A stretch of DNA of 64,000 nt, taken from assembly GCF_000224145.3 (NCBI RefSeq), contig NC_020169.2:2034662-2098661 (forward strand), read 5' to 3'. The notes under the pieces were generated by a model that was not told the DNA's origin, made no database searches, and saw only the letters and a list, made by a program, of their open reading frames with translations. The translations under genes and the position numbers were made by a program. Below are positions 33,401 to 64,000 of this stretch, piece by piece (position 1 is the stretch's first letter; every line of letters begins with the position of its first letter). This DNA comes from Ciona intestinalis (lineage: Eukaryota > Chordata > Ascidiacea > Phlebobranchia > Cionidae).

Positions 33401-36400
33401 ATTTTGAGCTAACGAAACAATTGATATGGGTTATTAGTGCTATAATTGATATCTGGTTACAATGAATGTATAGTTACTCACAAATAAGTGAATTGAACTT
33501 TCAGTATATACTTACTTTGTAGTCGACACCACAACTCTCAGCCAATCCCTTAATTTCCTCCAAGAAATATCCACCGCTATATTTCTTGGTCACAGCCACT
33601 TCCAAGTCACACGCAGCTTCTAATCTGTAGAAGAAAATACAAGATACATTTGAGTGTGGGAAGACGGGACATCTTTAGCACATAACATCCAAATATCCTG
33701 ACTGTGTTTTGAAAATGTCATCCTTACCGTGTCGTGAGGTTATAGTTTTATAACTCTTTAAAATTTTTTGTTTACTATTAAATAAGACGAGAAAATAGAA
33801 CGAAAAAGTGTCCCATTTTCCCCCACCCTACTATGTATAATAAGTAGGATTAGGGCGGCCCATGCTTTTATTCTCTTTTATCGTACTGTTTGAAAAGCTA
33901 GCAAGTAAGCGCATTGTATCTCACACATAAGTCAATTTTACACATGTTTAGTGGGTTGGGGTAAGACGAGTCATGTTTTTTTTATTTTCTTTTATTTGCG
34001 GCTGCTACGGCAGACGTTTTAAATTCGTATATAATGTCACGCTTTTAAATCAATGTGACGAATAACCTTTAAATCGCGTACAGACAAAGAAAAAATACAT
34101 CAATATAGTAGGGTAAGGGAAGACAGGACACCTTTAGCACATAAAATCCACGCGTTTTAAACAATTAACAATGGGTTATGAACTTATGAGAGTTGTGAGT
34201 ATATGGTTTTATAATTCTCTGAAAGTTGTTTGTTTACTGAATGGGACGAGAAATTAGAATAAAAAGTGTCCTATCTTCCCCCACCCTACTATATTATACC
34301 TAGTAGCCACGTTTGATTTATAATGGTGTTTTACGTTTGCTTATAGATTAAAATACGGTTAATTTAGAACAAAAATACGGATAATTTTTTTATTTTAGTT
34401 TAAAATATTTTTTAAATAACTATTTTAATGCATGTTTAAAAATCAGTTTAAAAACAACATTTAAAAAAATCAATAAAGTCTTTTAAAACTAATAAAATAT
34501 ATTAAAGAACATCCGATTATCATACCCAAGGTTTGCGACATCGCGAAGAAACCAGTCGCGGAACTTCAAATTGACACTGCTGTTGATGGCCTCGATCTAA
34601 GAATAGAAAGGAAACTTAAAATACAAACAATTTTTTTGTAACGACGAGCGGACTAAAATAGGTTAACGTTTTTTTGCAGCTAGAAGGGTGAAAATTTTTA
34701 AAAGGGCCTAGGCGGTGTAAAATTTTACGACGTTACACTATGTAGCATCCGGCGCCGTGGCAAATTGGGTAGCGCGCCTGTAACTCAGAGGTAATGGATT
34801 CAAGGCTCCACGCTACCATTGTGGGCGTATGTGTCCTTGGGCAAGACACAAGGGTAATTGCTCCAACCCAGTGGTCACTATAATGGGTTGCCCAATTATC
34901 AGCAATATAAAAAATAAAAAAACTCCTACAAAAAATAACCACCCACAAAGTAATATACATGGTAACTCGTAAGCTGCCACGCAAGGCGTATTAATACCCG
35001 TGTTATAACGACTGCCGTTTCCCGGCCAGGCGAGGATAAAGTAAGCTTACACTTTTCTTGTAAATTAACCTACCACTTGTTCTTCTAGATAGCTCCAGAC
35101 TTGATTCATAAAGTCGGCTGCTTCTTTCTTTANTAATGTACCATGTGCGATACCCATCTCGTAAGGAGTACCTAAGAAAGAATATACAAAAATTGTGTAT
35201 AGCAGTTTGGGGTAAAGTGAGACACGGGGTAATATGAGTTTTAAAAAAACATTTATAGTCGCCTATTTTATTAAATATAAAAATGGTACAGCATGTGCTT
35301 AAGTGTCCCAATTTCCCCACTTCTTTGTCAAGTAGAAAAACAGTACGATTTAAACTTAATTGTAAAAGTTTTAAAATCATTCCCTTTCCTTTATTGATTA
35401 TGCATGACCTGAAAATAAGACCTACTTTTCACGCTTTGGTCTACGGCCCACTAGAGATATCTCTATAGTAGGCCGTGATGCTGGGTCTGAAGTGTTCCAT
35501 TCATAAATTGGCGATGGTTATTTTTTACCAGGAGTTTCGGGCCTTGTTCGTTAAAATGGGTGTCTTTGACTAACTAAAACATATTTTTTACCAAATTTGG
35601 TCGAATTACCGAAGGACAAAATAAATGTGTATATTACTTAATGCTCGCGTGGCAGTGCAACGCGTCGGGCGTTGTAGCATGGGTGTTCTGTTAAATCAAT
35701 AGGTGCCCACAGATGTAACTTATTACCGAGATAAATTAAGTCATATGTATAGCCTAGTAGGTTGGGGGAAGATGTAACACCTTTTCATACTTTTTTCTCA
35801 TTCTATTTGGTAGTAAACAAAAACATCAAAAAATTATAAAATTATATGACTGCAACAACTAAATCGTTGTTATTGTTTCAAGATATTAAGTAGGCCTACT
35901 GAAGGGTCTTCCATCTCCCCCCACACTACTATACGTACCCCAAACATGCAAAACTTTTAGTACTTCGTTGCCGGTACCAACAGTATACAACTTTCCGTTT
36001 TTCGTGGAGCCAGCCAACTTAAAATCAGGTTTTTGGATCAAATTTTCATTGGGTTGAGCATCTGGACTTGGCTGCAACAGATTGAGCGTTATATTCTTAA
36101 TTACCGATCGTTCTGTGAGGAATTGCGAATGCCTGATCGTTGTTACGCTATTACGGAACGGTGTAACCAAATAACCTCATTTTACAATTGTACCTTAGTA
36201 TTAAAACACCTTACATATATAAAATACGTTGCATATTTATATATAGTAACGGTGGGAGAGATATATAACATTTTTATTATTCTATTTTCTCGTCCCATTT
36301 GGTAGTAAACAAAGAAAAATCAATGAAATATCATAAAAACGTATCTTTACAACTCTAGCTTTGTTTAAAAAAAAACGGGATATTTATATATTAATTACTA

Positions 36401-36631
36401 AAGGTGTCCCATTTTCTCCTACCCTACTATACCTATAATACAATCGTGCATGGATAGACTATGTTATAAAACTAACATAGCATTTCCTACTCAAGCTAAA
36501 CGACTTTCCAACAAAACTATACCAAACCACAACACTTAACTGTACATCTTACTTACTTTGCCGTGGCATTCTGCAGCAAGACTGCTAGAAGCGCACAAAG
36601 CAGCAATTAAGACGAGCAAGTAAGTTCGCAT
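30388..36631 (-). CDS. Secreted C45/AAT-like Ntn hydrolase (dcd1-like)
   Basis: Twelve in-frame exons give about 444 residues: 36631-36557, 36071-35939, 35171-35074, 34596-34526, 33624-33516, 33006-32877, 32813-32709, 32355-32240, 31985-31875, 31493-31376, 30931-30715, 30439-30388. Exon 1 is a signal peptide (MRTYLLVLIAALCASSSLAA). Residues about 68-80 read HVWGTPYEMGIAHG, typical of the acyl-CoA:6-aminopenicillanic-acid acyltransferase/peptidase C45 family and Dictyostelium dcd1 proteins. The likely catalytic N-terminal nucleophile is the Cys in KGSCSMFGAWGNA, exposed by autocleavage in this family, with LDWNMDGPF downstream. Ntn hydrolases of this group cleave amide bonds; the substrate here is unknown, and a lysosomal or extracellular place fits the signal peptide. 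One N in exon 3 (35133) leaves one residue undefined. Phospholipase-B-like proteins are a related alternative but fit less well. Confidence 0.8.
30555..30690 (-). mobile_element. SINE 3' fragment
   Basis: gacagtcgttataacacgg and gtacacctcgtgcc; lies in the last intron of the C45-like gene. Confidence 0.55.
31041..31301. mobile_element. Second MITE family (host of the nested copy)
   Basis: Outside MITE 31075-31268 the flanks form an inverted repeat: catggcgtactaaagata at the left and tatctttagtataggccatg at the right. A similar inverted repeat without an insert is at 35440-35487. Confidence 0.55.
31075..31268 (+). mobile_element. MITE copy nested in another inverted repeat
   Basis: Full length; flanked on both sides by a further inverted repeat (31041-31301). 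Confidence 0.75.
31622..31814 (-). mobile_element. MITE copy
   Basis: It sits in an intron of the C45-like gene, with tatagtagtgtggggg and ccaccttcctatag ends. Confidence 0.75.
32035..32130 (+). mobile_element. SINE 3' fragment
   Basis: ggtaactcgtgaacaagcac and aacagaacacccatgtta. Confidence 0.5.
33173..33371 (-). mobile_element. MITE copy
   Basis: It sits in an intron of the C45-like gene; the right end is cccacagtactatat. Confidence 0.7.
33650..33838 (+). mobile_element. MITE copy
   Basis: It starts only about 25 bp upstream of the 33624 exon edge, so it lies against the acceptor region. Confidence 0.72.
34104..34295 (+). mobile_element. MITE copy
   Basis: Both inverted termini are nearly perfect (tatagtagggtaagggaag, cttcccccaccctactata). 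Confidence 0.78.
34746..35045 (+). mobile_element. SINE, near full length
   Basis: Head ccggcgccgtggcaaattgg, body, then ggcgaggataaagtaagc; it ends about 29 bp from exon 35074. Confidence 0.75.
35440..35487. repeat. Short palindrome related to the second MITE family
   Basis: ctacggcccactagagata faces tatctctatagtaggccgtg, an almost closed hairpin with the same core (ggcc.tact..agata) as the ends at 31041/31301. Confidence 0.55.
35638..35735 (-). mobile_element. SINE fragment
   Basis: tgctcgcgtggcagtgcaac and gcatgggtgttctg; diverged. Confidence 0.4.
35748..35933 (-). mobile_element. MITE copy
   Basis: It abuts exon 36071-35939 of the C45-like gene: its end lies about 5 bp from the splice donor. 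Confidence 0.72.
36240..36431 (-). mobile_element. MITE copy
   Basis: It lies in intron 1 of the C45-like gene. Confidence 0.72.
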
Positions 36632-36730
36632 TTCGCCTGCAATCAAGAAATGCGTAATGTCTGAATGCGCTTTGCTCGCAGTTGTTTTGCAACAAGCTAA
36701 TAATTACAGTGCATCACGTGCGTGTTTGCT

Positions 36731-36737
36731 TTATATA
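36731..36737 (-). promoter_or_regulatory. Candidate TATA box of the C45-like gene
   Basis: TATATAA on the minus strand stands about 100 bp upstream of the ATG (36631), between two purine-rich stretches. This suits a start site near 36705 and a short 5' UTR. Motif and position only. Confidence 0.4.
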
Positions 36738-37363
36738 AAACGCAAACAATACGGATTGTTTTATAAATTGACCGTGCAGTAAATATGCATGATACTGGAT
36801 TTGCAAACACGATAATGTAGATAGGAATGAATGCAATGTTGCACCATTACAAGGTCAATACGTAATCCCAACTTCGTTTTTATAAGAACTTAATCAAAAT
36901 TGACACATATTCGTAACTTCATAGCAAAATAAAAAACTCGAATTTGATATTTTTCGATGATAATAGCCTAAATATCTACATTACAAATGTACATTCTATT
37001 TTTGCAACCTGTATTTGAATTTATACATATTAATATTCTTTGTTTACTGATACACTATCACAAACTGTTTTTTGGGGGGCTTGGCCGTAAATTCTAACGT
37101 CACAACAGATGTGACGTAACATCGACTATTGTGTCGTATATAAGTATTTTCGCAAGGCCAGAAAACGTGGCGGTTGGATTTTTGGTGTTAAGGAGGTGAC
37201 TTTTTAGTTGATTGTATTTATGTAGTAAAAGCTTGTTAAGGCACAACAGGACAATCTGTATTATAGGCAGCACGAATTAAAAAACCCGTAAATCTAGTTT
37301 ACACGACATCTGACAAATGGGACGGAAAAGAAAACAAAAACTTATCTTACCCCACTATGCAAT

Positions 37364-37561
37364 ATGTAGTAGGGTGGGGGAAGATGGGACACCTTTTCAT
37401 TTTGTTTTCTCTTTCCATTTTGTAGTAAACAAAGAACATTCAAAGAATTATGAAACCGTATCTTTACGACTTCCACAGACCGTTGTTAATTCTTTAAAAC
37501 ACGATCAGGCCGTTTGGAAATTATGTGTCAAAGATGTCCCATCTTCCCCCACCCTACTATA
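37364..37561 (-). mobile_element. MITE copy, with adjoining fragment
   Basis: Nearly intact. A deleted fragment of the same family (aaatgggacgg... accccactatg) lies directly to its left at 37312-37360. Confidence 0.78.
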
Positions 37562-38228
37562 TTGCCTTTTTTTTTCAGAATGGTGACATTTTTTGCCGGG
37601 TAAAAGTTAAACATTGCTTTAAAACCAACATAAGGGGTTAGGTTCGCATAGCTGTCATAACTGATGACACTATGTAGGAGTCGCTACATGTGTTGTCGTC
37701 GTTAACTTTGTAATTGACACAGTTTGGCGTAGCAGATGACAGCCGTCAATCTCTATACTGTATCCTCAAGCCGTGCTCATTCGGATTTTACGCCCGGCAA
37801 CGATTTAGTAAAGCACATATAACAGTAAATGTGTGTGCCTATATTGTAATACGTATATTTTATTGCTTGTTAGTGGAAATGAGTACGGAAGACAAATATT
37901 GAATTTTTATCGCCGAAAACACAGCGGCCCAGCTGTCATATGTAAAATATATGTTGAAATTTTCTGGCGTCAGATTAATTAAAAAAAATCTATGTTTTAG
38001 GATAAAATATAAGGATATATAGGATACCGTTTTTTTAGAAAAAAAAGTTTGCTTGAGTATATTGGTAAATGGAGTATTAAAAATCGTAAAAATGTACAGT
38101 CTTTTGCAACAAGAGGAAGAACAAACAAAAAGCAAAGGGGTTGTATGGAGGGAAATCGGTGTGTATCAAGTCTATATCAGAACACACACTTCGTATATGC
38201 GGTAAGTTCATTACAAAAATTTGTTGTA

Positions 38229-38421
38229 TCATAGGACGGGGAAAGACAGGACACCTTTAGCACATGGTATCCAAAAATCCCGATCGTGTTTTAAACAATT
38301 AACAACTGTTTATGGAGTTCGTGAGAATATGGGTATATAGTTCTTTGAATGTTCTTTGTTTGCTACCAAATGGAACGAGAAAATAGAATGAAAAGGTATC
38401 CTATCTTCCCCTTCCCATAGT
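38229..38421 (+). mobile_element. MITE copy
   Basis: Contains gacaggacacctttagcac and cgtgttttaaacaattaaca; termini somewhat diverged. Confidence 0.75.
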
Positions 38422-38459
38422 ACTGTGCGAGAGAATGAATACGGTTATTTAGTACCTAA

Positions 38460-38593
38460 ATCCTGTATTTCATAATCATGTCGCGGGGCTACCGCTATAC
38501 ATATCTGTAAATACTTTTTGTTTACTATATATATACTAAATGGGACGATAAAATAGAATGGAAAAAAAACGGACCATCTTGCCCCAACGTATT
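38460..38593 (+). mobile_element. MITE fragment
   Basis: Right half only (aaatgggacgataaaatag then accatcttgcccc). Confidence 0.55.
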
Positions 38594-40115
38594 ATGTGTT
38601 ACCATTTTGTTGCCGTGTCAATTGAAAAACTTTTGTCACTGTCTTCGGTCAGTTTTTTCAAAGGTGACAAACGAATTCGTTTACATTATTTATCCTATAC
38701 TAGATTAAAATTTTCCATCGCTTTTGAATATATCGTTTACGGAGCGGGTCAGTATTTCCCCAGCCGCTGTCGATTTGTTAATGAATGGCGCTATCTCAGT
38801 AGGGACAACGGCGGGTGCCAATAAATCTGTATTCGAATGTGATATCATACTCAGCATGCAAGACGCTGTTATACATACGAAACACTAACGGGAAATCGAG
38901 TGCAGCATTTGATTAAAGACGTGTTTGTGCAATCAAGCAATTCAGATTTAGACATTTAAAAGCATTATAATCGCGTTTCCCTTTATGTGTTAATTCAAAT
39001 TCCAAAGAACTAAATTCGATTTCCGCTATGGGATTCTATACTCTGTTTTCTACTCGCTTTGACTACAGTATAAGTCGTTACATTTCTGTATATTCTTGAA
39101 ATTTTTAACCAACCGTCTGTGTATATAGTTAAAGAAATATGTTGTTCCACAAACAATAGTATACGTTCAAGTTGCCGCTGTGGTAATAATCGATAGATAA
39201 ACAAAGATGCGGAATAGCCGCACCGCAGTGGCCTCGCCAGACCTTGCGCTATCGATTTGTGCTCCGTGCGGGGCCATCGCAGGCACTTCTTTGATCGAAT
39301 TAATTGAAATGGCATGGATTAAATAATTGGCATAAAACTTCTGCCCCATGTTTGTCCGCGGCCTGCTTTAGCTGAGGTCAAATCCTTATGGATAAGTTTC
39401 CGTATACCTGAATTATTTATCGCGCGATTTAGTTAAACCGTTCGGAAAGAATCAATGATGTTGTATTAGTCTGTTATATCCATTTAGCTCTTGCCCTGTG
39501 TATAACCGGGTTCGAGCCGCAGTACGGTATTATGGCGGTTTAATTTTTTTATTCGATATTACGTTTACTGTATTGTTGTGCATTTCGACGGGAGCTAAAC
39601 GTGTAAACCAGACAAGGGTTTGCTTTTATTCCTTTATTGATTAGCAGCTTAGTTGGAATTGGAAGAGAGCAATCGAAATAATGAGTTTTCCCCATTCCCT
39701 ACAGTAGGAGGTAGGAGAGAATAGAGCTACGTAAGATCAGTTTAACAGTTCGCTACGACTGGCAGACTTAATCCCTCGCCTGCCTATTCTGCTCGCCGGC
39801 CGGGTTGTCTCGTGGTCAAGGTTATTCAGTACACAGCCGTTGGATTGGAGATAGGCGATTTCTGGATTTAGTAGGCAATTGTTTACTGCAATTAACTGTA
39901 CCGTGTTTGGATTTGGATAACTCCGAGAAATTTGGGAAGGATATTAATTTGTTTACTGGTCGATACCTAAGGTCAAGTTGCTAACCAACACCATGTAAGT
40001 AATGTGTGATTTTTTATGTTTTGAATACAAAATTTATATCACAGTGTCTTGTATGGTATCTGCGTAACTTTAAGTTAATGATACTTTTTTTTACAAATTT
40101 ACAAACCGTATTACA

Positions 40116-40298
40116 TATATGATAGGGATTTTTATGCCAATTTCTTGTCCCATTTGGTAGTAAACAAAGAACATTTAAAGAAATATAAAACCTTATTCTC
40201 ACGACTCCCGTAGGTCGTTGTTGATTGTTTAAAACACGATCAGGATATTTAGATAATATGTGTCAAAAGTGTCCCATGTTTCCCCAACCTACTATATA
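40116..40298 (-). mobile_element. MITE copy
   Basis: The left terminus is degraded and the right one intact (ccccaacctactatat). Confidence 0.7.
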
Positions 40299-40390
40299 TT
40301 ATGGTTTAACCTTTGCATTTATTGGGAAGTCTTTATCTGACTTCACGTTGCGTTTTAATAGCTTGATAAACTTTAAATTAAGACAATATA

Positions 40391-40578
40391 GGTATACTAG
40401 GGTGAGAGGGGGCACATTTTTAAAGTATTATCTCCTTCCATTTGGTAGTAAACAAAGAACATTCACAGAATAATAAAACTATATTCTTATACGACTCTCA
40501 TAGACCGTTGTTAAAAACGCGACCAAGATAACTGAATATTATGTACCAAAGGTGTCCCATCTTTCCCTTTCTGCTATA
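40391..40578 (-). mobile_element. MITE copy
   Basis: Same orientation as its neighbour and about 90 bp from it, so the two sit as a near-tandem pair. Confidence 0.7.
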
Positions 40579-41508
40579 ATAGTTATGGAAACTGTAAAGT
40601 TTTGTAGATGTTTTAACGTTCGCTGTTTTATGAGCTTTATTACAAAATGATAAATATATAAGTCACTATAAATATGTATGTAACTTAGAAACACAAAAAG
40701 ATAACGTTGGTATAACTTACAATGGGTTGTTTCGAAACTAAAAATTTAAAAACTGTTTTGTGGTTACAAAGTATTAACTTATAATTTACAAAATTTTTGC
40801 AATGAAATAAATTGCCGCCTTTTTGCTTCAGAAAAATTTATCTTCAAATAGATATGATTCGTTACGTGTTGAACCTTAGTCTGGCTGCATAAGCTTGCGG
40901 GAAGTGCGTTAAATATAGTTCAGTGATTTCATTAGGCATCAAATGAACGCTATCCGGTATCCGTTCAAGCGATATGTTATTGCGGGACTAGAAATGAGTT
41001 GCGTGAAATATTTTCCGCCTCGAGGTGGCGCATTTGAGCCGAGGGTTGCGCAATCTAATTTGGTTCTTTCGAATATGGATACTAAATTAATAAATCAATG
41101 AATTATCCTTGCGTGTGAGATGTTATTGCATTGGATGTCACAAACTGTATTTGATAAATGAAAAACTTTTACTACTCTTTGGAATAACGTTTATTTCGTT
41201 TGTTCTGCTAAAGTAATTTTAGACACAAGTATACAAACGTTCAACTTTTTAACTTAGTTTGTCACCCTTTAATTAGCCTTATTATATTTATAAGCTAAAT
41301 AAATATTTTATTAAAAAAAATTCAAAACATGATTAAATATCAAAATGTACAATATTGAGCGTTTTACTATAATGAAGAAAACGTGATACAGTTACATTCG
41401 TCTTTTTAAAATAAACCTTTAACGCGTGCAGGTTTTACCAAATAAATAATGAATTTTGGGTTTAACAATATACCCAACCATTACAATCCAATTTAAAATA
41501 AATTTAGT

Positions 41509-41642
41509 GTATATAGTTAACAACAGTCTATGGGGGTCGTGAGCATACGGTTTAATATTTATTTGAATGTTCTTTGTTTATTACCAAATTGAACGAGAAA
41601 TTAGAATGAAAAGGTGTCTCATCTTCCCCCGCCCTACTATAT
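41509..41642 (+). mobile_element. MITE, 5'-truncated
   Basis: Begins in the core (aacaacagtctatgggggtc) and keeps a perfect right end. Confidence 0.7.
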
Positions 41643-43551
41643 AATTTCCCGCTGCTAGTGGGTTACCTCATGCATACACAAGCGCATACTTCATCTGCCG
41701 TTTAATTGCGTTAATGTGCATGAAACGGCGGAGGTAGCGTACCTTTGGGGTAGGTCTATTGAGCAAGATCAATTTAATATTGGATGCTGAAACAATCGCT
41801 CTAGCAAGCCCGAAGGAGAAAATCAATCTCTGCGCCCGCTGTACCATATGCCAGCGCACAGACTGGGTTACTAATCATGAGGTGTGTAGTGTTAATATAC
41901 GGCCTAGGAGCGAGTAAACAGAAAACAAAAGGCGAGGTGCGCTTTTTTATGATTTCAATTAAATAAGTAGGCGAAAATTTTTAAATTAGAAATATAAAGC
42001 AGTTAAAATCACAGTACTAGTGTTAGTTTACTTTACGTCATTATATACATCGTTTAGTGCGTGCCCATGTATATAATGCTTATATACTACGAGGTAAAAT
42101 TGTAACCTCTTTATTAATTATTTATGTATCTGCGTTAAATGACTGGCTGCAGCGGTGTATGATTTCTCCCGCTTGTTAGCAATACGTGCAGTGCCCTTTT
42201 GGAAGTCAGCGTTCCTTTATAATTAGTATTTCGCATCACCTGCCAACCGTTCGATTTTGGCTCAGCAGGTGGCCACTGGTTGACCATTTGCAGGCTAACC
42301 AATTTGGGCAGCGCTGTTTATTACGGCTTCTAATCTTATGTGCTGCTGTTGGTGCATTCCTTCATTCTTTAGATTTGAAAAATGATAAAAACGAGAAAGT
42401 GTAGCAAGGTCCGCATCACTCAAAATGCGCGGTCGATTTATTGATACACGTTCCAGGTTCGGTGGTTTGTCCTAGAACACAGACTCGCCTAGAAACGAAT
42501 TCTTTATTGTTATGATAGCAGGTAGTTAATGTTGTTGTTTTGAAGGGATTTATTGTCCAACGCGTTACAAATCAATACTATATCGTATCTAGTTCAGGGC
42601 TCTACAGATACTGTATTCCTATGCGTGCATTAGAATCCGCTGCTTCTATCTGCAGTAACAGGCAAGTTAGTCACCGACAAGCATGCAGTACATGCTTACA
42701 GTACAGATAGGCAGATAACTGCAGACCTGGTAAGATACGAAGACGCCTGTTGTCAGTCTGCGCTCGCCTTACTGCTGTACAACTCTAATCCAGTTCTTTG
42801 GTTATATATACGTTTAGAACCTATATAGTTTAACTCGAGTTCAAAAGCATGTAATATTATATCACTTTTCCAGATCTTTCCGGTTTAAACAGGTGTAAAG
42901 CTTTGGATGAACTAGGTATTAAAAGATCAGTTCGTTCGCTGAGGCAGAAGTGATGTATTTCGATTCCGCCGTACGGTTTCTATAGTATTCGAGGCTTATG
43001 TTTGACTATAAAGTGGAAGCGAATCGCAAGAGTAGCTTTTTTCGCCGATAGTCCACGTGATATTTAGATCGATTTTCGCTTTCCTGGTACCTTGGATCAA
43101 CAAACAGTGCGACACATACCAGGCACCACATCCGTTTCGAAGTGGAATTTCAAGCGTACGCTTAGGTGTATAAGAAAGGGAATTCTGATCCTGCAGTGGT
43201 CTAATATAAGATCAAGTAAACAGCGCGCGGATATTTGAATTGGATTCAGCCATAATTAAATTACTGCGGCCATTTGGACATGGATGTAAGGCGCTATATC
43301 ACGGCCGGCAGCGGAAGGTCACCGTTTTGCATGGCAGCCATTTAGGCTATAGTCCTGTTCAGAGCAAAATTTAGGCAAGCGATATATGACAAGTTTTCCT
43401 ATAGCTAATTACATTGAATTACGTTTGTGTCCTTACAGCTCAGTGCTGGTTCTCATTAGAAAGTTAGGGTTACTTGGCGGTGTGTTGTGCACGCCACATG
43501 CATCACTTGCAGTGCTTTCGCGATTAAAACACAACCCGCAAACTTACTCAA

Positions 43552-63790
<20,239 letters not shown>

Positions 63791-64000
63791 GTTTAATCTT
63801 TTTCCTTTTATATTTTATCTTTTGGTTTTACCATAGAATAAAGCATGTTGGTTTTTAGTCCATATTGTTCCATATGTGTAAGGTTCTAAAACATATCTTA
63901 GGACCTTAAATTCTCTCTATAGTTACCCCATTACCTCATCAAACATAGGTTGTCTTAAAAAGTTGCAATATGTATCTTGCAAGTACAGCCAATGTGTATT

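Larger units (their letters stand above)
36760..43551. other. Intergenic region between C45-like gene and Cav1
   Basis: Holds at least seven MITE copies or fragments. Between them I see no exon with family similarity. The 39.2-39.9 kb and 42.1-43.5 kb parts are visibly less AT-rich and could hold promoter or 5' UTR sequence of the channel gene. Confidence 0.5.

Noticed and set aside
39475..39530. ggttcgagccg, a B-box-like motif, as a tRNA gene
   Set aside because: No matching A box at the right distance and no cloverleaf pairing.

Overview
This is animal nuclear DNA: AT-rich, with short exons bounded by GT-AG introns, a tRNA-like SINE and a very abundant ~190 bp MITE. The repeat families and the style of the gene models fit a tunicate of the genus Ciona (C. 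intestinalis/robusta most likely). That placement is from recognition, not from a search. Five runs of N interrupt the sequence (314-813, 14968-15467, 17767-18211, 21836-21885, 26443-26567).

Four protein-coding genes can be assembled exon by exon; every junction below keeps frame. (1) Minus strand, 13729 to 2305: a secreted mosaic protein of about 961 residues with signal peptide, P-type trefoil domain, EGF domain, nine Sushi/CCP domains and an unrecognised cysteine-containing C-terminal module. (2) Plus strand, about 15.8 k (uncertain) or 17479 to 30000: a homologue of gamma-secretase-activating protein (GSAP/pigeon), with one exon lost in an assembly gap. (3) Minus strand, 36631 to 30388: a secreted Ntn-hydrolase of the peptidase C45/acyltransferase (dcd1-like) type, about 444 residues, ending in a 52 bp exon. 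(4) Plus strand, 43552 to beyond the window edge: the alpha-1 subunit of an L-type (Cav1) voltage-gated calcium channel, about 1,790 residues inside the window, with EEEE selectivity residues, AID, EF-hand and IQ motif, and a conserved pair of alternative IVS3 exons.

Layout: genes 1 and 2 are divergent, genes 2 and 3 are convergent with their poly(A) signals inside a 143 bp perfect tandem duplication, and genes 3 and 4 are divergent across about 7 kb of MITE-rich non-coding DNA. Nothing in the sequence ties the four genes to one pathway. Introns of genes 1-3 and the 31-46 kb region are packed with MITEs and SINEs, while most of the channel gene is nearly free of them. I found no CRISPR array, rRNA, genuine tRNA gene or operon.
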